Origin: an uncultured Bermanella sp.
Lineage (GTDB): Bacteria; Pseudomonadota; Gammaproteobacteria; Pseudomonadales; Oceanobacteraceae
Direction of reading: 5' to 3'
Assembly (NCBI GenBank): GCA_913058575.1
Contig: CAJXRF010000005.1
Location: 52,103 to 116,102, forward strand
Length of the DNA stretch: 64,000 bases
The position numbers were made by a program, and so were the translations under genes. A model generated the notes under the pieces. It searched no databases. It worked only from the letters and a program-made list of their open reading frames with translations, and was not told the origin of the DNA. Shown here piece by piece: positions 16,139-25,769 of this stretch. The first letter of the stretch is position 1, and each line of letters starts with the position of its first letter.

Positions 16139-17783
16139 ATGCACGCTCCTTAAATGGGGTTTGGCCTACGCGACGGTATGTATCAATAAAGCGTTCACCT
16201 TCGACTCTTTGCTCTACAAAGACCGATAAAATTTTCTCAATAACATTTGTCATTTCATCGCGAGCGAATGAAGGGCCTAATATCTTACCGATGCTGGCAT
16301 CAGGTCCGGAGTGGCCACCAAGAGATATTTGATAAAATTCAGCGCCTTTTTTATCAACCCCTAAGATGCCGATATGGCCAATATGGTGGTGGCCGCATGC
16401 GTTCATACAGCCTGAGATATTAAGATCTATCTCCCCTAGATCGTGAAGATAATCTAAGTTGTCAAAGCGCTCTTGAAGGGCCTCGGCAACTGGAATTGAT
16501 TTGGCGTTTGCTAAAGCACAGAAATCACCGCCTGGGCAGCAAATCATGTCTGTTAATAGGCCTAAGTTTGGAGTGGCGAAACCTGCTTGCTTAGCTTCTT
16601 GCCATAAGTTAAATAGCTCGCTTTGCTTAACATCGGCCAGTACTAAGTTTTGCTCGTGAGTGCTGCGGATTTCCGCAAAGCTATAGCGATCAGCGAGATC
16701 GGCAGCTACATCAAGCTGTTTATCGGTAATATCGCCAGGTGGCGTGCCCAACTTTTTAAGCGTTAAGGTGACAATGGCGTAGCCAGGCACTTTATGGGTG
16801 TTTACATTTCGGTTGTACCAGTTAGAGAAAGCTTTATTCTCAGCCAATTGCTGGGTAAAAGCAGCTTCATCGTTATTAAGTGTCTCGTAATTAGCCAATG
16901 TGAAATGGCCCTTAATGCGCGCAAGCTCTTCTGAAGTCAAAGTGCCGGGCCCATTTTTAAGGTGTTGCCATTCGTCCTCAACTAGCTTCGCAAAAGCGTC
17001 AACCCCTAGGGCTTTAACGAGAATCTTAATACGAGCCTTGTATTTGTTGTCACGTCGACCGTTTAGGTTATAAATGCGCAGTACGGCATCAAGGTAGGTT
17101 AAGAGGTCTTGTTCTGGTAAAAACTCTTTAACTAGGGTCGCAACAATAGGGGTTCGGCCTAAGCCGCCGCCTACGTATACTTGAAAGCCTAATTCGCCCG
17201 CTTCGTTGTGAACAATTTTAATACCAATATCGTGTAGTAGAGTGGCGGCGCGATCGTCTTTAGTATGGCTATTGACTGCAATTTTAAATTTGCGCGGCAG
17301 AAAGGCAAATTCCGGGTGGAATGTAGACCATTGGCGAATAATTTCGCAATAAGGTCTTGGATCCACAAGCTCATCAGGTACCACGCCAGCAAATTGATCT
17401 GTTGTGGTGTTGCGTATGCAGTTGCCACTGGTTTGGATGGCGTGCATTTGTACACTGGCTAACTCTGCAAGAATATCAGGTACTTGAGGTAGCTCAGGCC
17501 AGTTAAACTGAACGTTAGTTCGAGTGCTAATGTGTGCATAGCCTTTATCGTACGTGCGAGCTATATGGGCCAGCTTGCGTAGCTGAATGCTAGACATTAG
17601 TCCGTAAGGGACAGCCACACGTAACATGGGCGCATAGCGCTGAACGTATAGGCCATTTTGAAGGCGTAGGGGAAGAAACTGTTCTTCACTTAGCTCCCCT
17701 GAAAGGTAGCGCTCAGTTTGGTCTTTAAACTGAGTAACGCGTTCATCTACGATTCGTTGATCGTAACTATCATATTTATACAT
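16122..17783 (-). CDS. cysI: Sulfite reductase hemoprotein (nitrite/sulfite reductase family)
   Basis: A 553-residue siroheme/4Fe-4S enzyme that reduces sulfite to sulfide for cysteine synthesis. The two ferredoxin-like half domains and two siroheme domains are suggested by the RQ-rich N-terminus (GYAHISTRTNVQFNWP), IQTSGNCIRN, and the Cys pairs CCPGGDFC and GCMNACGHHH, which supply the cluster and siroheme thiolate. The length and the DUF934 partner match the Pseudomonas form, which takes electrons from a one-electron donor or a separate flavoprotein; no cysJ lies here. ORF start at 17795 is TTG; I chose the ATG at 17783 (MYKYDSYD), preceded by GGAAG. Confidence 0.93.
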   Translation of the reverse strand: MYKYDSYDQRIVDERVTQFKDQTERYLSGELSEEQFLPLRLQNGLYVQRYAPMLRVAVPYGLMSSIQLRKLAHIARTYDKGYAHISTRTNVQFNWPELPQVPDILAELASVQMHAIQTSGNCIRNTTTDQFAGVVPDELVDPRPYCEIIRQWSTFHPEFAFLPRKFKIAVNSHTKDDRAATLLHDIGIKIVHNEAGELGFQVYVGGGLGRTPIVATLVKEFLPEQDLLTYLDAVLRIYNLNGRRDNKYKARIKILVKALGVDAFAKLVEDEWQHLKNGPGTLTSEELARIKGHFTLANYETLNNDEAAFTQQLAENKAFSNWYNRNVNTHKVPGYAIVTLTLKKLGTPPGDITDKQLDVAADLADRYSFAEIRSTHEQNLVLADVKQSELFNLWQEAKQAGFATPNLGLLTDMICCPGGDFCALANAKSIPVAEALQERFDNLDYLHDLGEIDLNISGCMNACGHHHIGHIGILGVDKKGAEFYQISLGGHSGPDASIGKILGPSFARDEMTNVIEKILSVFVEQRVEGERFIDTYRRVGQTPFKERAYAKAN

Positions 17784-17882
17784 AAATGCTTCCAATCACC
17801 CTACGGCAAATTATAGCCATGAGCTAATTTCACTTTGCGCGCACAATAGCAAAAGATGCATATCGAGAAAATGATTTATTTC

Positions 17883-17910
17883 TTATAACGCTTATTAATT
17901 TACGTTATAA
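17883..17910. promoter_or_regulatory. Palindrome upstream of cysI (possible CysB-type operator)
   Basis: TTATAACG and CGTTATAA form a perfect 8-bp inverted repeat with a 12-nt AT-rich spacer, 100 bp upstream of the cysI ATG. The dyad geometry suits a LysR-type regulator, and cysB is encoded in this window, so CysB is the natural candidate. Binding is inferred only. Confidence 0.4.
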
Positions 17911-17961
17911 GGAGGTATTTACATTTTGCTGGTTACAGGGTGTGCAAATACCTACAAATAA

Positions 17962-17986
17962 ATACCCGACTAATAAACTAGGGATT
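17962..17986. promoter_or_regulatory. IscR type 1-like site upstream of nfuA
   Basis: The 25-bp stretch starting ATACCCGACTAATAAACTAG agrees at about 20 of 25 positions with the E. coli type 1 IscR consensus (ATASYYGACTRWWWYAGTCRRSTAT as I remember it). The left half is perfect; the right half is degenerate. It is 54 bp before the nfuA ATG, a plausible promoter position. IscR controls Fe-S cluster assembly genes, which fits. Confidence 0.55.
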
Positions 17987-18039
17987 GGTTTTTAGCTTGG
18001 AAATCAGTAAAATTGCGCAAAATCTATTGGAGTTGTTAC

Positions 18040-18618
18040 ATGCTAATCATTACTGATTCAGCTAAAGATTATTTAGTGGGTCTATTGGCAAAACAAAATT
18101 CGGCCGGCATGGCGGTGCGTGTCTTTATTACACAGCCTGGCACCCCATACGCTGAAACTTGTCTGGCATACTGTCGTCCAGATGAAGTGAATGAGAATGA
18201 CGAGATAATGGATCAAGATGATCTAAGGGTATATCTCGACAAGCAAAGCATTCTTTACATGGAGGATGCAAAAATTGATTTCGCGAAGGATAAAATGGGC
18301 GGCCAATTAACCATAAAAGCCCCTAATGCTAAAATGCCTAAAGTGACCAATGATAGTCCTTTAGAAGAGCAGATCACTTATATTTTATACAATGAGATCA
18401 ATCCTGGGTTGGCTTCTCATGGCGGCGAAGTGAAATTAGTGGAAGTGACGGAAGAAGGTCTGGCTATTCTTGAATTTGGAGGCGGTTGTCAGGGCTGCAG
18501 TGCTGTGGATGTGACGCTGAAAGAAGGTATTGAAAAGACGCTTTTGACTAAATTGCCGCAACTTTCAGGTGTGCGCGATGTGACAGATCACACTCAAGGC
18601 GATAACGCTTACATGTAA
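18040..18618 (+). CDS. nfuA: Fe-S biogenesis protein NfuA
   Basis: A 192-residue Fe-S cluster carrier. The N-terminal A-type-like (degenerate) domain includes [17 protein letters not shown], and the C-terminal Nfu domain holds the cluster-binding CxxC in [21 protein letters not shown]. Length matches E. coli NfuA (191). It passes 4Fe-4S clusters to target enzymes, especially under oxidative or iron stress. The ORF opens upstream at 18013, but the ATG at 18040 ([11 protein letters not shown]) aligns with the family and has GGAG seven bases before it. Confidence 0.96.
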   Translation: MLIITDSAKDYLVGLLAKQNSAGMAVRVFITQPGTPYAETCLAYCRPDEVNENDEIMDQDDLRVYLDKQSILYMEDAKIDFAKDKMGGQLTIKAPNAKMPKVTNDSPLEEQITYILYNEINPGLASHGGEVKLVEVTEEGLAILEFGGGCQGCSAVDVTLKEGIEKTLLTKLPQLSGVRDVTDHTQGDNAYM

Positions 18619-18634
18619 GCGTTTGTGTTAATGG

Positions 18635-18660
18635 AAAAAAAGCCCCTAGGGGCTTTTTTT
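18635..18660. terminator. Bidirectional intrinsic terminator nfuA/purK
   Basis: AAAAAAAGCCCC directly followed by its complement, a perfect 26-bp palindrome with seven T at the plus-strand end and seven on the minus side. It serves the convergent nfuA and purK; the purK TAA stop codon overlaps the repeat. Confidence 0.9.
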
Positions 18661-19762
18661 ATCCGCACTCTTTGATAAATGCGCCTAGTTTTTTTATGGC
18701 CAGTTCCACTTCTGCATGGCTATTTCCCAATAGATTGATGTGCCCAAGCTTTCGATTTAGGCGCTCTTCCTTCCCGTACAGATGTAAATGTGCATTTGGG
18801 GTGCTTAATACGCTGTCTCGATCACCTGTCTTTCCAATGATGTTGATCATGGCAGCGGACTCTTGCTTGGGTGAAGTGTCACCCAGAGGCATGCCGCTAA
18901 TGGCTCTGACATGGTTTTCAAATTGACCGCAGTGACTGCCTTCCATGCTCCAGTGTCCGGAGTTGTGGACTCTGGGGGCCATCTCATTTACCACTAAGCC
19001 ATTATCACAGTCAAAGAGTTCTAGTGTTAGTACACCCACATGCTCTAAATGGTTCAGCATGGTGGTAATGTAATCTTGTGCTTGCTTTTGCTTTTCTGGG
19101 CTAAGCGCTTTTGCTGGAACTCTAGATATGCGAAGAATGCCTGCTTCATGATCATTCTCGGAGATGGGGTAAACCTTGGTGTTACCTTTTATATCTCGCA
19201 CGGCAATAACCGAGAGTTCTCGGGAGAAATTAACGAATGACTCGGCAATTAATTCATGTGCACCTAGTAACTCCCATGCACCATTAATATCGTCTTCTGT
19301 TTTAACCACTGCCTGGCCTTTTCCGTCGTAGCCCATGGTGGTGGTTTTAAGAACGATAGGCAGGCCAAGTTGCTTGGCCGCATCCAATAAGTCTTCTTTA
19401 CTAGCGACCCTTAAAAAGTTTGCAGTATTTAAACCCAGATCACGAAAGGTGTTTTTCTCTGTTAGGCGGTGCTGGCTTTTACTTAAGGAGGCTTCGCCTG
19501 GGTAAACTGGTTTAATTTGGTTTAATTTTCTAACCAATTCCAAGTTAGTGTTTTCACTTTCGTAAGTAATGACATCAACCGAATCGGCAAATTGTTCAAA
19601 GCTGCCTTGCTCACTTGGGAAAATGCATTTCCCTAAATTACAGCTAGGGGATACCCTTGCCTCATCGTAAAACACAAATTCCACATCTAGTGGAGTTCCA
19701 GCCAGGGCTAGCATGCGGCCAAGTTGTCCTGAGCCAATTACACCAATGCGTTTGAAACTCAT
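18659..19762 (-). CDS. purK: N5-carboxyaminoimidazole ribonucleotide synthase (PurK)
   Basis: A 367-residue ATP-grasp enzyme of purine synthesis that uses ATP and bicarbonate to make N5-CAIR from AIR. Visible features: N-terminal IGVIGSGQLGRMLALAG, the ATP-binding LPIVLKTTTMGYDGKGQ loop, and EMAPRVHNSGHWSMEG near the C-terminal active site. Length is typical (E. coli 355). It starts directly after the purE stop codon, so the two form an operon in the conserved order purE-purK. Confidence 0.97.
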   Translation of the reverse strand: MSFKRIGVIGSGQLGRMLALAGTPLDVEFVFYDEARVSPSCNLGKCIFPSEQGSFEQFADSVDVITYESENTNLELVRKLNQIKPVYPGEASLSKSQHRLTEKNTFRDLGLNTANFLRVASKEDLLDAAKQLGLPIVLKTTTMGYDGKGQAVVKTEDDINGAWELLGAHELIAESFVNFSRELSVIAVRDIKGNTKVYPISENDHEAGILRISRVPAKALSPEKQKQAQDYITTMLNHLEHVGVLTLELFDCDNGLVVNEMAPRVHNSGHWSMEGSHCGQFENHVRAISGMPLGDTSPKQESAAMINIIGKTGDRDSVLSTPNAHLHLYGKEERLNRKLGHINLLGNSHAEVELAIKKLGAFIKECG

Positions 19763-20257
19763 TTAAAGGTCTCTTGGGTCAGGAATGGAGAGTACTTTTT
19801 CGGTTTGCTTGGCTCTGAATTCAATTAGCTTACTGCGGACTTCTTCGTTATGAAGGGCAATCGTTTGAGCAGCAAGAATGCCAGCATTAGCGGCACCAGC
19901 AGGGCCAATTGCAAGGGTGCCAACGGCGATACCTGCAGGCATTTGGGCAATGGAAAGCAATGAATCGATGCCGTTTAGTGCTTTGCTTTTTACGGGTACA
20001 CCTAAGACTGGCAAGTGAGTTTTGGCTGCCACCATGCCGGGTAGGTGGGCGGCGCCGCCAGCGCCAGCAATAATGATCTGTAAGCCCCTGTCGGCAGCTG
20101 TTTCGGCGTATTCAAATAGTAGGTCTGGTGTGCGGTGGGCAGAAACAACTTTTACTTCGTAGCTAACACCAAACTTTATTAGCATTTCTTCGGCTTTTTC
20201 CATAGTGGGCCAGTCAGATGTTGACCCCATAATTATGCCGACCTGCGGACGATTCAT
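19763..20257 (-). CDS. purE: N5-carboxyaminoimidazole ribonucleotide mutase (PurE)
   Basis: A 164-residue class I PurE, which converts N5-CAIR to CAIR. Motifs: [21 protein letters not shown] and the loop [17 protein letters not shown], all of the active-site region of this octameric enzyme. It is upstream of purK with no gap. The upstream 79-bp gap contains the terminator of the DAHP synthase gene, so purEK must have its own promoter or depend on readthrough. Confidence 0.97.
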   Translation of the reverse strand: MNRPQVGIIMGSTSDWPTMEKAEEMLIKFGVSYEVKVVSAHRTPDLLFEYAETAADRGLQIIIAGAGGAAHLPGMVAAKTHLPVLGVPVKSKALNGIDSLLSIAQMPAGIAVGTLAIGPAGAANAGILAAQTIALHNEEVRSKLIEFRAKQTEKVLSIPDPRDL

Positions 20258-20304
20258 TGTGGACTACTCAAGGTTGGAAATGGCGAATTCTAACATAAAA
20301 ATGA

Positions 20305-20329
20305 AAAGGGGCTATGATTCAGCCCCTTT
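20305..20329 (-). terminator. Intrinsic terminator after DAHP synthase gene
   Basis: AAAGGGGCT-ATGATTC-AGCCCCTTT, a perfect 9-bp stem, 8 bp after the stop of the 20337-21404 gene. On the minus strand it is followed by TCATTTTTATG, a fair U-run. Confidence 0.85.
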
Positions 20330-20336
20330 AAATAGG

Positions 20337-21404
20337 CTAGCGATTTGGAAGGATGTCTTTTAGCTTGTCGTGCATCTTTAGAATGGCTTCTTCGGTTTGG
20401 GACCAAGAAATACAGCCATCAGTAACAGATTGACCATAAACGAGATCGTCTAGGTTAGCTGGGATGCTTTGATTACCAAATTCTAAGTGGGACTCAACCA
20501 TTAAGCCCACGATAGATTTATTGCCTTCTAATATTTGATTGGTTGCATTGTCCATGACTAAAGGCTGCAGAGCAGGGTCCTTGTTGGAATTAGCGTGGCT
20601 ACAATCAATCATGATGTTATTTGCGATGCCAGCCTTCTCAATCTCTTGCTCGCATAGTGCAATGCTGACCGAGTCGTAATTTGGTTTGCCACCTCCGCCG
20701 CGAAGTACAATGTGTCCGTTAGAGTTGCCTTTGGTTTGAACAACGGATACTTGTCCGTCACCATTAATACCCAGAAAACGATGGCTACTAGCAACAGACT
20801 GTAGGGCATTGATGGCCACGGTTAAATTGCCATCGGTTCCATTTTTAAAGCCCACAGCTGAGGATAGGCCGCTCGCCATTTCTCGGTGTGTCTGGCTTTC
20901 AGTAGTTCGTGCTCCAATGGCTGACCAGCTGATTAAATCTTGCAGGTATTGTGGTGAAATTGGGTCAAGTGCCTCAGTGCTTAGTGGTAAGCCTGTGTTG
21001 GCAAGGTCGATAAGTAGCTTACGAGAAATAGTTAAGCCATCTTCTATCTTAAATGTGTCATTTAAGTAAGGGTCGTTTATAAGGCCTTTCCAGCCCACCG
21101 TAGTGCGAGGCTTTTCAAAGTAAACGCGCATAACCAGTAAAATGGTATCGTCTACTTTCTCACTTAAGGTTTTTAAACGCTCGGCGTATTCTTTGGCAGC
21201 TTTTACATCATGAATAGAGCAGGGCCCGATAACCACAAAGAGACGATGATCCTTGCGGTCTAAAATGTCACGAATAGCATTTCGACCGGCTTCAACTGAT
21301 TCTTGAACAGCTTTGTCTACAGGTAATTGCGCTTTTAATTGCTCGGGTGTGATGAGCGGAGCGTTGTTTTCAATGTTTAAATCTTCAAGATGCTTGTTTG
21401 TCAT
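20337..21404 (-). CDS. 3-deoxy-7-phosphoheptulonate (DAHP) synthase, class I
   Basis: A 355-residue AroF/AroG/AroH-type enzyme that joins PEP and erythrose 4-phosphate in the first step of aromatic amino acid synthesis. Seen: VVIGPCSIHD, YFEKPRTTVGWKGLINDP, STEALDPISPQYLQDLISWSAIGARTTESQ and IMIDCSHANS. Length matches the E. coli isoenzymes (350-356), so it should be of the feedback-inhibited type, but whether Phe, Tyr or Trp is the effector cannot be read with certainty. A small TTCCG-AAA-CGGAA stem lies just upstream of its start in the leader. Confidence 0.95.
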   Translation of the reverse strand: MTNKHLEDLNIENNAPLITPEQLKAQLPVDKAVQESVEAGRNAIRDILDRKDHRLFVVIGPCSIHDVKAAKEYAERLKTLSEKVDDTILLVMRVYFEKPRTTVGWKGLINDPYLNDTFKIEDGLTISRKLLIDLANTGLPLSTEALDPISPQYLQDLISWSAIGARTTESQTHREMASGLSSAVGFKNGTDGNLTVAINALQSVASSHRFLGINGDGQVSVVQTKGNSNGHIVLRGGGGKPNYDSVSIALCEQEIEKAGIANNIMIDCSHANSNKDPALQPLVMDNATNQILEGNKSIVGLMVESHLEFGNQSIPANLDDLVYGQSVTDGCISWSQTEEAILKMHDKLKDILPNR

Positions 21405-21555
21405 TGTGCTTACTTTTCCGAAACGGAAGACTGATTTTTTATTAAGGGCTAATCATAGTGTACTTAAGGGGGCTTCTGAAGGGCTTTGTTGGTGTTAAGG
21501 GTAAGAAAGTTGGATATTTAAGGGGAGGCTCGCAGTATGTGGCAAGCCTTGATGG

Positions 21556-21735
21556 TTATTTGGTCAGGCGGTCATTAATTTCTTTGTATTTTAGAACATC
21601 GTCCTCAGGGAATAGGATGTCCTTACCACTCTTGACGCTTTTTAGTAGGTGCTCCCTAGCCCAGCGTTTAACGGTCACCTCACTCACGTTAAGTATCGAA
21701 CAGGCCTCGCCAATGTTTAGCATTTTGTCTGACAT
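21556..21735 (-). CDS. Small helix-turn-helix protein (MerR/excisionase-like)
   Basis: A 59-residue protein with one winged-helix HTH of the HTH_17/excisionase type: MLNIGEACSILNVSEVTVKRWAREHLLKSVKSGKDILFPEDDVLKYK. The ORF track begins at 21762, but the ATG at 21735 has AAGGAG seven bases upstream and is clearly the start. It is divergent from the universal stress protein gene across 87 bp, so it may regulate that gene and itself. Such small proteins often come from mobile elements, but no integrase or phage gene adjoins it. Confidence 0.75.
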   Translation of the reverse strand: MSDKMLNIGEACSILNVSEVTVKRWAREHLLKSVKSGKDILFPEDDVLKYKEINDRLTK

Positions 21736-21822
21736 GTTTAATCTCCTTGAATTCATGTTCAAAGTATAGACAGTAATTTCAAACTGCTATGCTTAATATG
21801 AAGTTGGCAGGGTGTAGTCATT

Positions 21823-22320
21823 ATGATTAACCGGATATTGTATGCCACGGATTTAGGTTTATATGGCCCATATTTAATAGAGCAAGTGGCTGTACTGGTA
21901 CAAAGTACGGGTGCAGTGGTTGATTTACTTCATGTGGTGGAACCCATGGGCTTGTTTGCTGAATCAGTTATAGACAGTTTCATGCCTGAAAAAGAGAAGG
22001 AGTATCTAAGGAATAAGGGATTAACAGAGATAATTGAGAAAATCCGATTACAGGTGATTGATACGCTTAAATCTGAATACGCGAACTCATTAAAATTAAT
22101 TAATTTGGATAAGGTGATCATTGAAGTAGGTGAGCCTTCAAAAGTTATTTTGCAGCAATCGGTAGTGGCGCACTATAGTTTAATTATTATAGCGGGCCAC
22201 AGTCAGCATGACTGTGGCGGTGGGGTATTAGGGATTGTGGCTGAAAGGGTGTTGAAAGAGTCAAAAATCCCTGTGTATGTGTTACCAAGAGTGAGCCTTG
22301 ATGATATTGATAGAGGCTAA
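21823..22320 (+). CDS. Universal stress protein (UspA family)
   Basis: A 165-residue single-domain Usp. The N-terminal RILYATDL strand and the C-terminal AGHSQHDCGGGVLGIVAERVLKESKIPVYVLP region match the ATP-binding Usp fold (pattern G2xG9xG[S/T]), although the last glycine step is loose. Usp proteins bind ATP or AMP and aid survival in stress or stationary phase; the target is unknown. It faces the HTH gene at 21735 and is followed after 10 bp by a convergent permease gene. Confidence 0.88.
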   Translation: MINRILYATDLGLYGPYLIEQVAVLVQSTGAVVDLLHVVEPMGLFAESVIDSFMPEKEKEYLRNKGLTEIIEKIRLQVIDTLKSEYANSLKLINLDKVIIEVGEPSKVILQQSVVAHYSLIIIAGHSQHDCGGGVLGIVAERVLKESKIPVYVLPRVSLDDIDRG

Positions 22321-22330
22321 TGGTTAGTGA

Positions 22331-23116
22331 TTAAAATATGATGTATTTGAGTCCTAAGGCCATTAATAGGCTGGCCAGTGCTGCCCTTAATATGTTTTCT
22401 GGTAGGCGTGATCCTAATTTACTGCCGAGATGGATGGCTGGAATGGAGCCAACTAATAAAGCGCCTAATAAAGAATAATCCACATTGCCCAGGGATAGAT
22501 GTACTAACCCTCCGATCAAGGTTAGAGGAACGGCGTGAGCGATGTCGGTTCCAATGACATTGATGGAACGTAAATGAGGGTACAACACGATAAGTATGGC
22601 GGTTCCAATGGCGCCAGCGCCTACAGATGAAAGGGTGACCAGAACACCTAACACAGCCCCCATAATAACTGTAATGATGGCTTTGTTTTTTTGTATCCAG
22701 CTTTTTTGTTTTAAATCGGATTGATGTTTGGCGAAAAGCTGTAGTTTTTTCCTAAACAGAAGCAGAGTAGCAGTTAACACAAGCATAACCCCGAGGCACG
22801 TGGTTATGACCCCTGTATACTCTTTATAATCCTCAAAATGGGATTGCAGGATCATTCCTGTAATAATAGCGCTAGGGATGCTTCCCAAAGCTAATAGGCC
22901 TGTTATAGCCCAGCGAATATTATTTTGCTTGTAGTGAGCCACGACTCCGCTAGCCTTAGTGATGGAGGCATAAAGCAAATCAGTGCCTACGGCGATGTGG
23001 GGGGGGATACCAAACATCAAAAGTAGAGGGGTCATTAGTGAGCCGCCACCAATGCCAGTTAGTCCGACAATAAGGCCAACGAGTGCCCCTGCCATTACAT
23101 ATAACAGAAATTCCAT
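22331..23116 (-). CDS. TauE/SafE family anion (sulfite/organosulfonate) permease
   Basis: A 261-residue inner-membrane protein with about eight hydrophobic segments. The repeat-like motifs GLIVGLTGIGGGSLMTPLLLMFGIPPHIAVGTDLLYASITK and GAVLGVLVTLSSVGAGAIGTAILIVLYPHL are the two halves of the TauE/SafE domain. Members export sulfite, sulfolactate or related anions. Its position next to cysB, reading away from it, is consistent with a sulfur-related role, but the substrate is inferred. Confidence 0.9.
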   Translation of the reverse strand: MEFLLYVMAGALVGLIVGLTGIGGGSLMTPLLLMFGIPPHIAVGTDLLYASITKASGVVAHYKQNNIRWAITGLLALGSIPSAIITGMILQSHFEDYKEYTGVITTCLGVMLVLTATLLLFRKKLQLFAKHQSDLKQKSWIQKNKAIITVIMGAVLGVLVTLSSVGAGAIGTAILIVLYPHLRSINVIGTDIAHAVPLTLIGGLVHLSLGNVDYSLLGALLVGSIPAIHLGSKLGSRLPENILRAALASLLMALGLKYIIF

Positions 23117-23180
23117 GAATATAGTCTAAGCTTATTAAATACGATCTAAGAGATAGATGGTAAATGTAGCCATTTCCTTC

Positions 23181-23197
23181 TATTCTGGAAAAGAATA
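23181..23197. promoter_or_regulatory. Inverted repeat upstream of cysB
   Basis: TATTCT-GGAAA-AGAATA, a perfect 6-bp dyad 60 bp upstream of the cysB ATG. It could be an autoregulatory CysB site, since CysB represses itself in enteric bacteria, but this is inference from position only. Confidence 0.35.
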
Positions 23198-23227
23198 TTT
23201 ACTTCTATTTTTATAACCTTTCGTTAG

Positions 23228-24232
<1,005 letters not shown>

Positions 24233-24246
24233 GCTGGGTATTGATT

Positions 24247-24981
24247 TCAGCTTTTTGAAATAATATTTGTAGCGTGTAGGCCGCATTCTTTGCCGCCTTC
24301 ATTTTCCCACCACCAGCGTCCTTCTCGTTCATGCTGATTAGGAAGTACCGGGCGAGTACATGGTTGGCAGCCTATGCTGATGAAGCCAGTTTGGTGCAAA
24401 GGGTTATAAGGCACATCAAACATTTTTATGTAATTCCATACATCCTCAGAGCTCCAATTAGCTAACGGGTTGAATTTGTATAGGGCTTCGTCGATTCCTT
24501 TAAAGGCCGTATCTTGTTGGAAAACAGGGATTGATTGACGAGTGCCAGGGCTTTGATCCTTGCGTTGTCCAGTGATCCAAGCCTGGGCGGTGGACAATTT
24601 ACGTTTGAGTGGTTCAATTTTACGAACGCCGCAGCATTCTGTGTGGCCATCTTCAAAGAAGCTAAACAAACCTTTCTCTTTAACAAATGGCTCCAGTAAT
24701 TCTGCTTTTGGGCTGACCAATTCAATGTCTATATTGTAGTGCTTTCTGACGGTTTCAATGAATGCGTAAGTTTCAGGGTGCAAGCGGCCGGTGTCCAAGC
24801 TGAAAACATGAATGTCCTTTTTGGCCTTTAAAGCGAGGTCAATTAACACAACATCCTCAGCGCCACTGAAAGAAATGGCGATGTTGTCAAACTTATCAAG
24901 GGCATACTTGATGATTTGCTTGGGTTGTTTAGTGTTTAATTCTTGGTCAATTGCAGATATCTCATCTGTATTTATCAGCAT
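24247..24981 (-). CDS. cysH: Assimilatory APS reductase (CysH, Fe-S type)
   Basis: A 244-residue member of the PAPS/APS reductase family. The PP-loop is seen as [15 protein letters not shown]. Two cysteine pairs, [11 protein letters not shown] and GCQPCTRPV, would hold a 4Fe-4S cluster and mark it as an adenylylsulfate (APS) reductase as in Pseudomonas and plants, unlike the E. coli PAPS reductase, which lacks them. The C-terminal GGKECGLH holds the catalytic Cys that carries the sulfite intermediate. It makes sulfite for CysI (16122-17783). Confidence 0.95.
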   Translation of the reverse strand: MLINTDEISAIDQELNTKQPKQIIKYALDKFDNIAISFSGAEDVVLIDLALKAKKDIHVFSLDTGRLHPETYAFIETVRKHYNIDIELVSPKAELLEPFVKEKGLFSFFEDGHTECCGVRKIEPLKRKLSTAQAWITGQRKDQSPGTRQSIPVFQQDTAFKGIDEALYKFNPLANWSSEDVWNYIKMFDVPYNPLHQTGFISIGCQPCTRPVLPNQHEREGRWWWENEGGKECGLHATNIISKS

Positions 24982-25151
24982 GTGGCTAACCTTGTTGTAA
25001 TTTATGCAGACAATACCAGAACTTAATTAAGCAAAAAATAAGTAACGGGAATATTTTAAGAATGATTGGCTATGAACTTTTTAATTGTTGTTATTGATGC
25101 AAGCAGTCATTACGGCTACAGTAGCGCCTTTTTATGCCTTAGGAGTATACC

Positions 25152-25769
25152 GTGGAGCTAGCTTGTCTTGATTTGGAAGGGGTGTTGATTCCTGAAATAT
25201 GGATTGAATTTGCCAATAAAACGGGTATTGAAGAGCTAAAGGCCACTACTCGCGATATTCCTGATTATGATGTTCTGATGAAGCAGCGTTTAGCGATCTT
25301 GAAAGAGCACGGTTTAAAGCTTGATGATATTCAAGAGGTTATCGCTACTTTGTCGCCCTTGGAAGGTGCTAAAGAGTTTGTTGATTGGCTACGAGAGCGT
25401 TTTCAGGTGGTTATTTTATCTGACACTTTCTATGAATTTGCTCAGCCACTTATGAGGCAATTAGGATTTCCAACACTGCTTTGCCATAAACTTGAAGTAA
25501 GTGAGGAAGGGTATATAACCGACTACAAGCTAAGGCAAGTAGATCCTAAGCGTCAGTCTATTAAGGCGTTTCATAGTCTAAATTACAGATGCATTGCGGC
25601 GGGTGATTCTTATAACGATACAACCATGTTATCGGAAGCAGAAGCTGGTATTTTGTTTAAATCACCTAAAAATGTTATTGAAGAATTTCCGCAGTTTCCT
25701 GCGGTGCACGAATATGATGATCTTAAGCGTGAGTTTTTAAAGGCTAGTAATCGAGATTTAAGTCTGTAG
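25152..25769 (+). CDS. thrH: ThrH bifunctional phosphoserine phosphatase/homoserine phosphotransferase
   Basis: A 205-residue HAD-superfamily enzyme. Motif I is DLEGVL (second Asp of the usual DxDxT replaced by Glu, as in ThrH), motif II is ILSDTF, and the motif III/IV region is AAGDSYNDTTMLSEA. ThrH in P. aeruginosa, about the same length and next to cysH, dephosphorylates phosphoserine and can move the phosphate to homoserine. The GTG start has TAGGAG six bases upstream. It is convergent with pabB with no gap. Confidence 0.95.
   Translation: MELACLDLEGVLIPEIWIEFANKTGIEELKATTRDIPDYDVLMKQRLAILKEHGLKLDDIQEVIATLSPLEGAKEFVDWLRERFQVVILSDTFYEFAQPLMRQLGFPTLLCHKLEVSEEGYITDYKLRQVDPKRQSIKAFHSLNYRCIAAGDSYNDTTMLSEAEAGILFKSPKNVIEEFPQFPAVHEYDDLKREFLKASNRDLSL

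Noticed and set aside
21416-21428. TTCCG-AAA-CGGAA stem in the DAHP synthase leader as a riboswitch or attenuator
   Set aside because: Only a 5-bp stem with no alternative structure, leader peptide or U-run visible.
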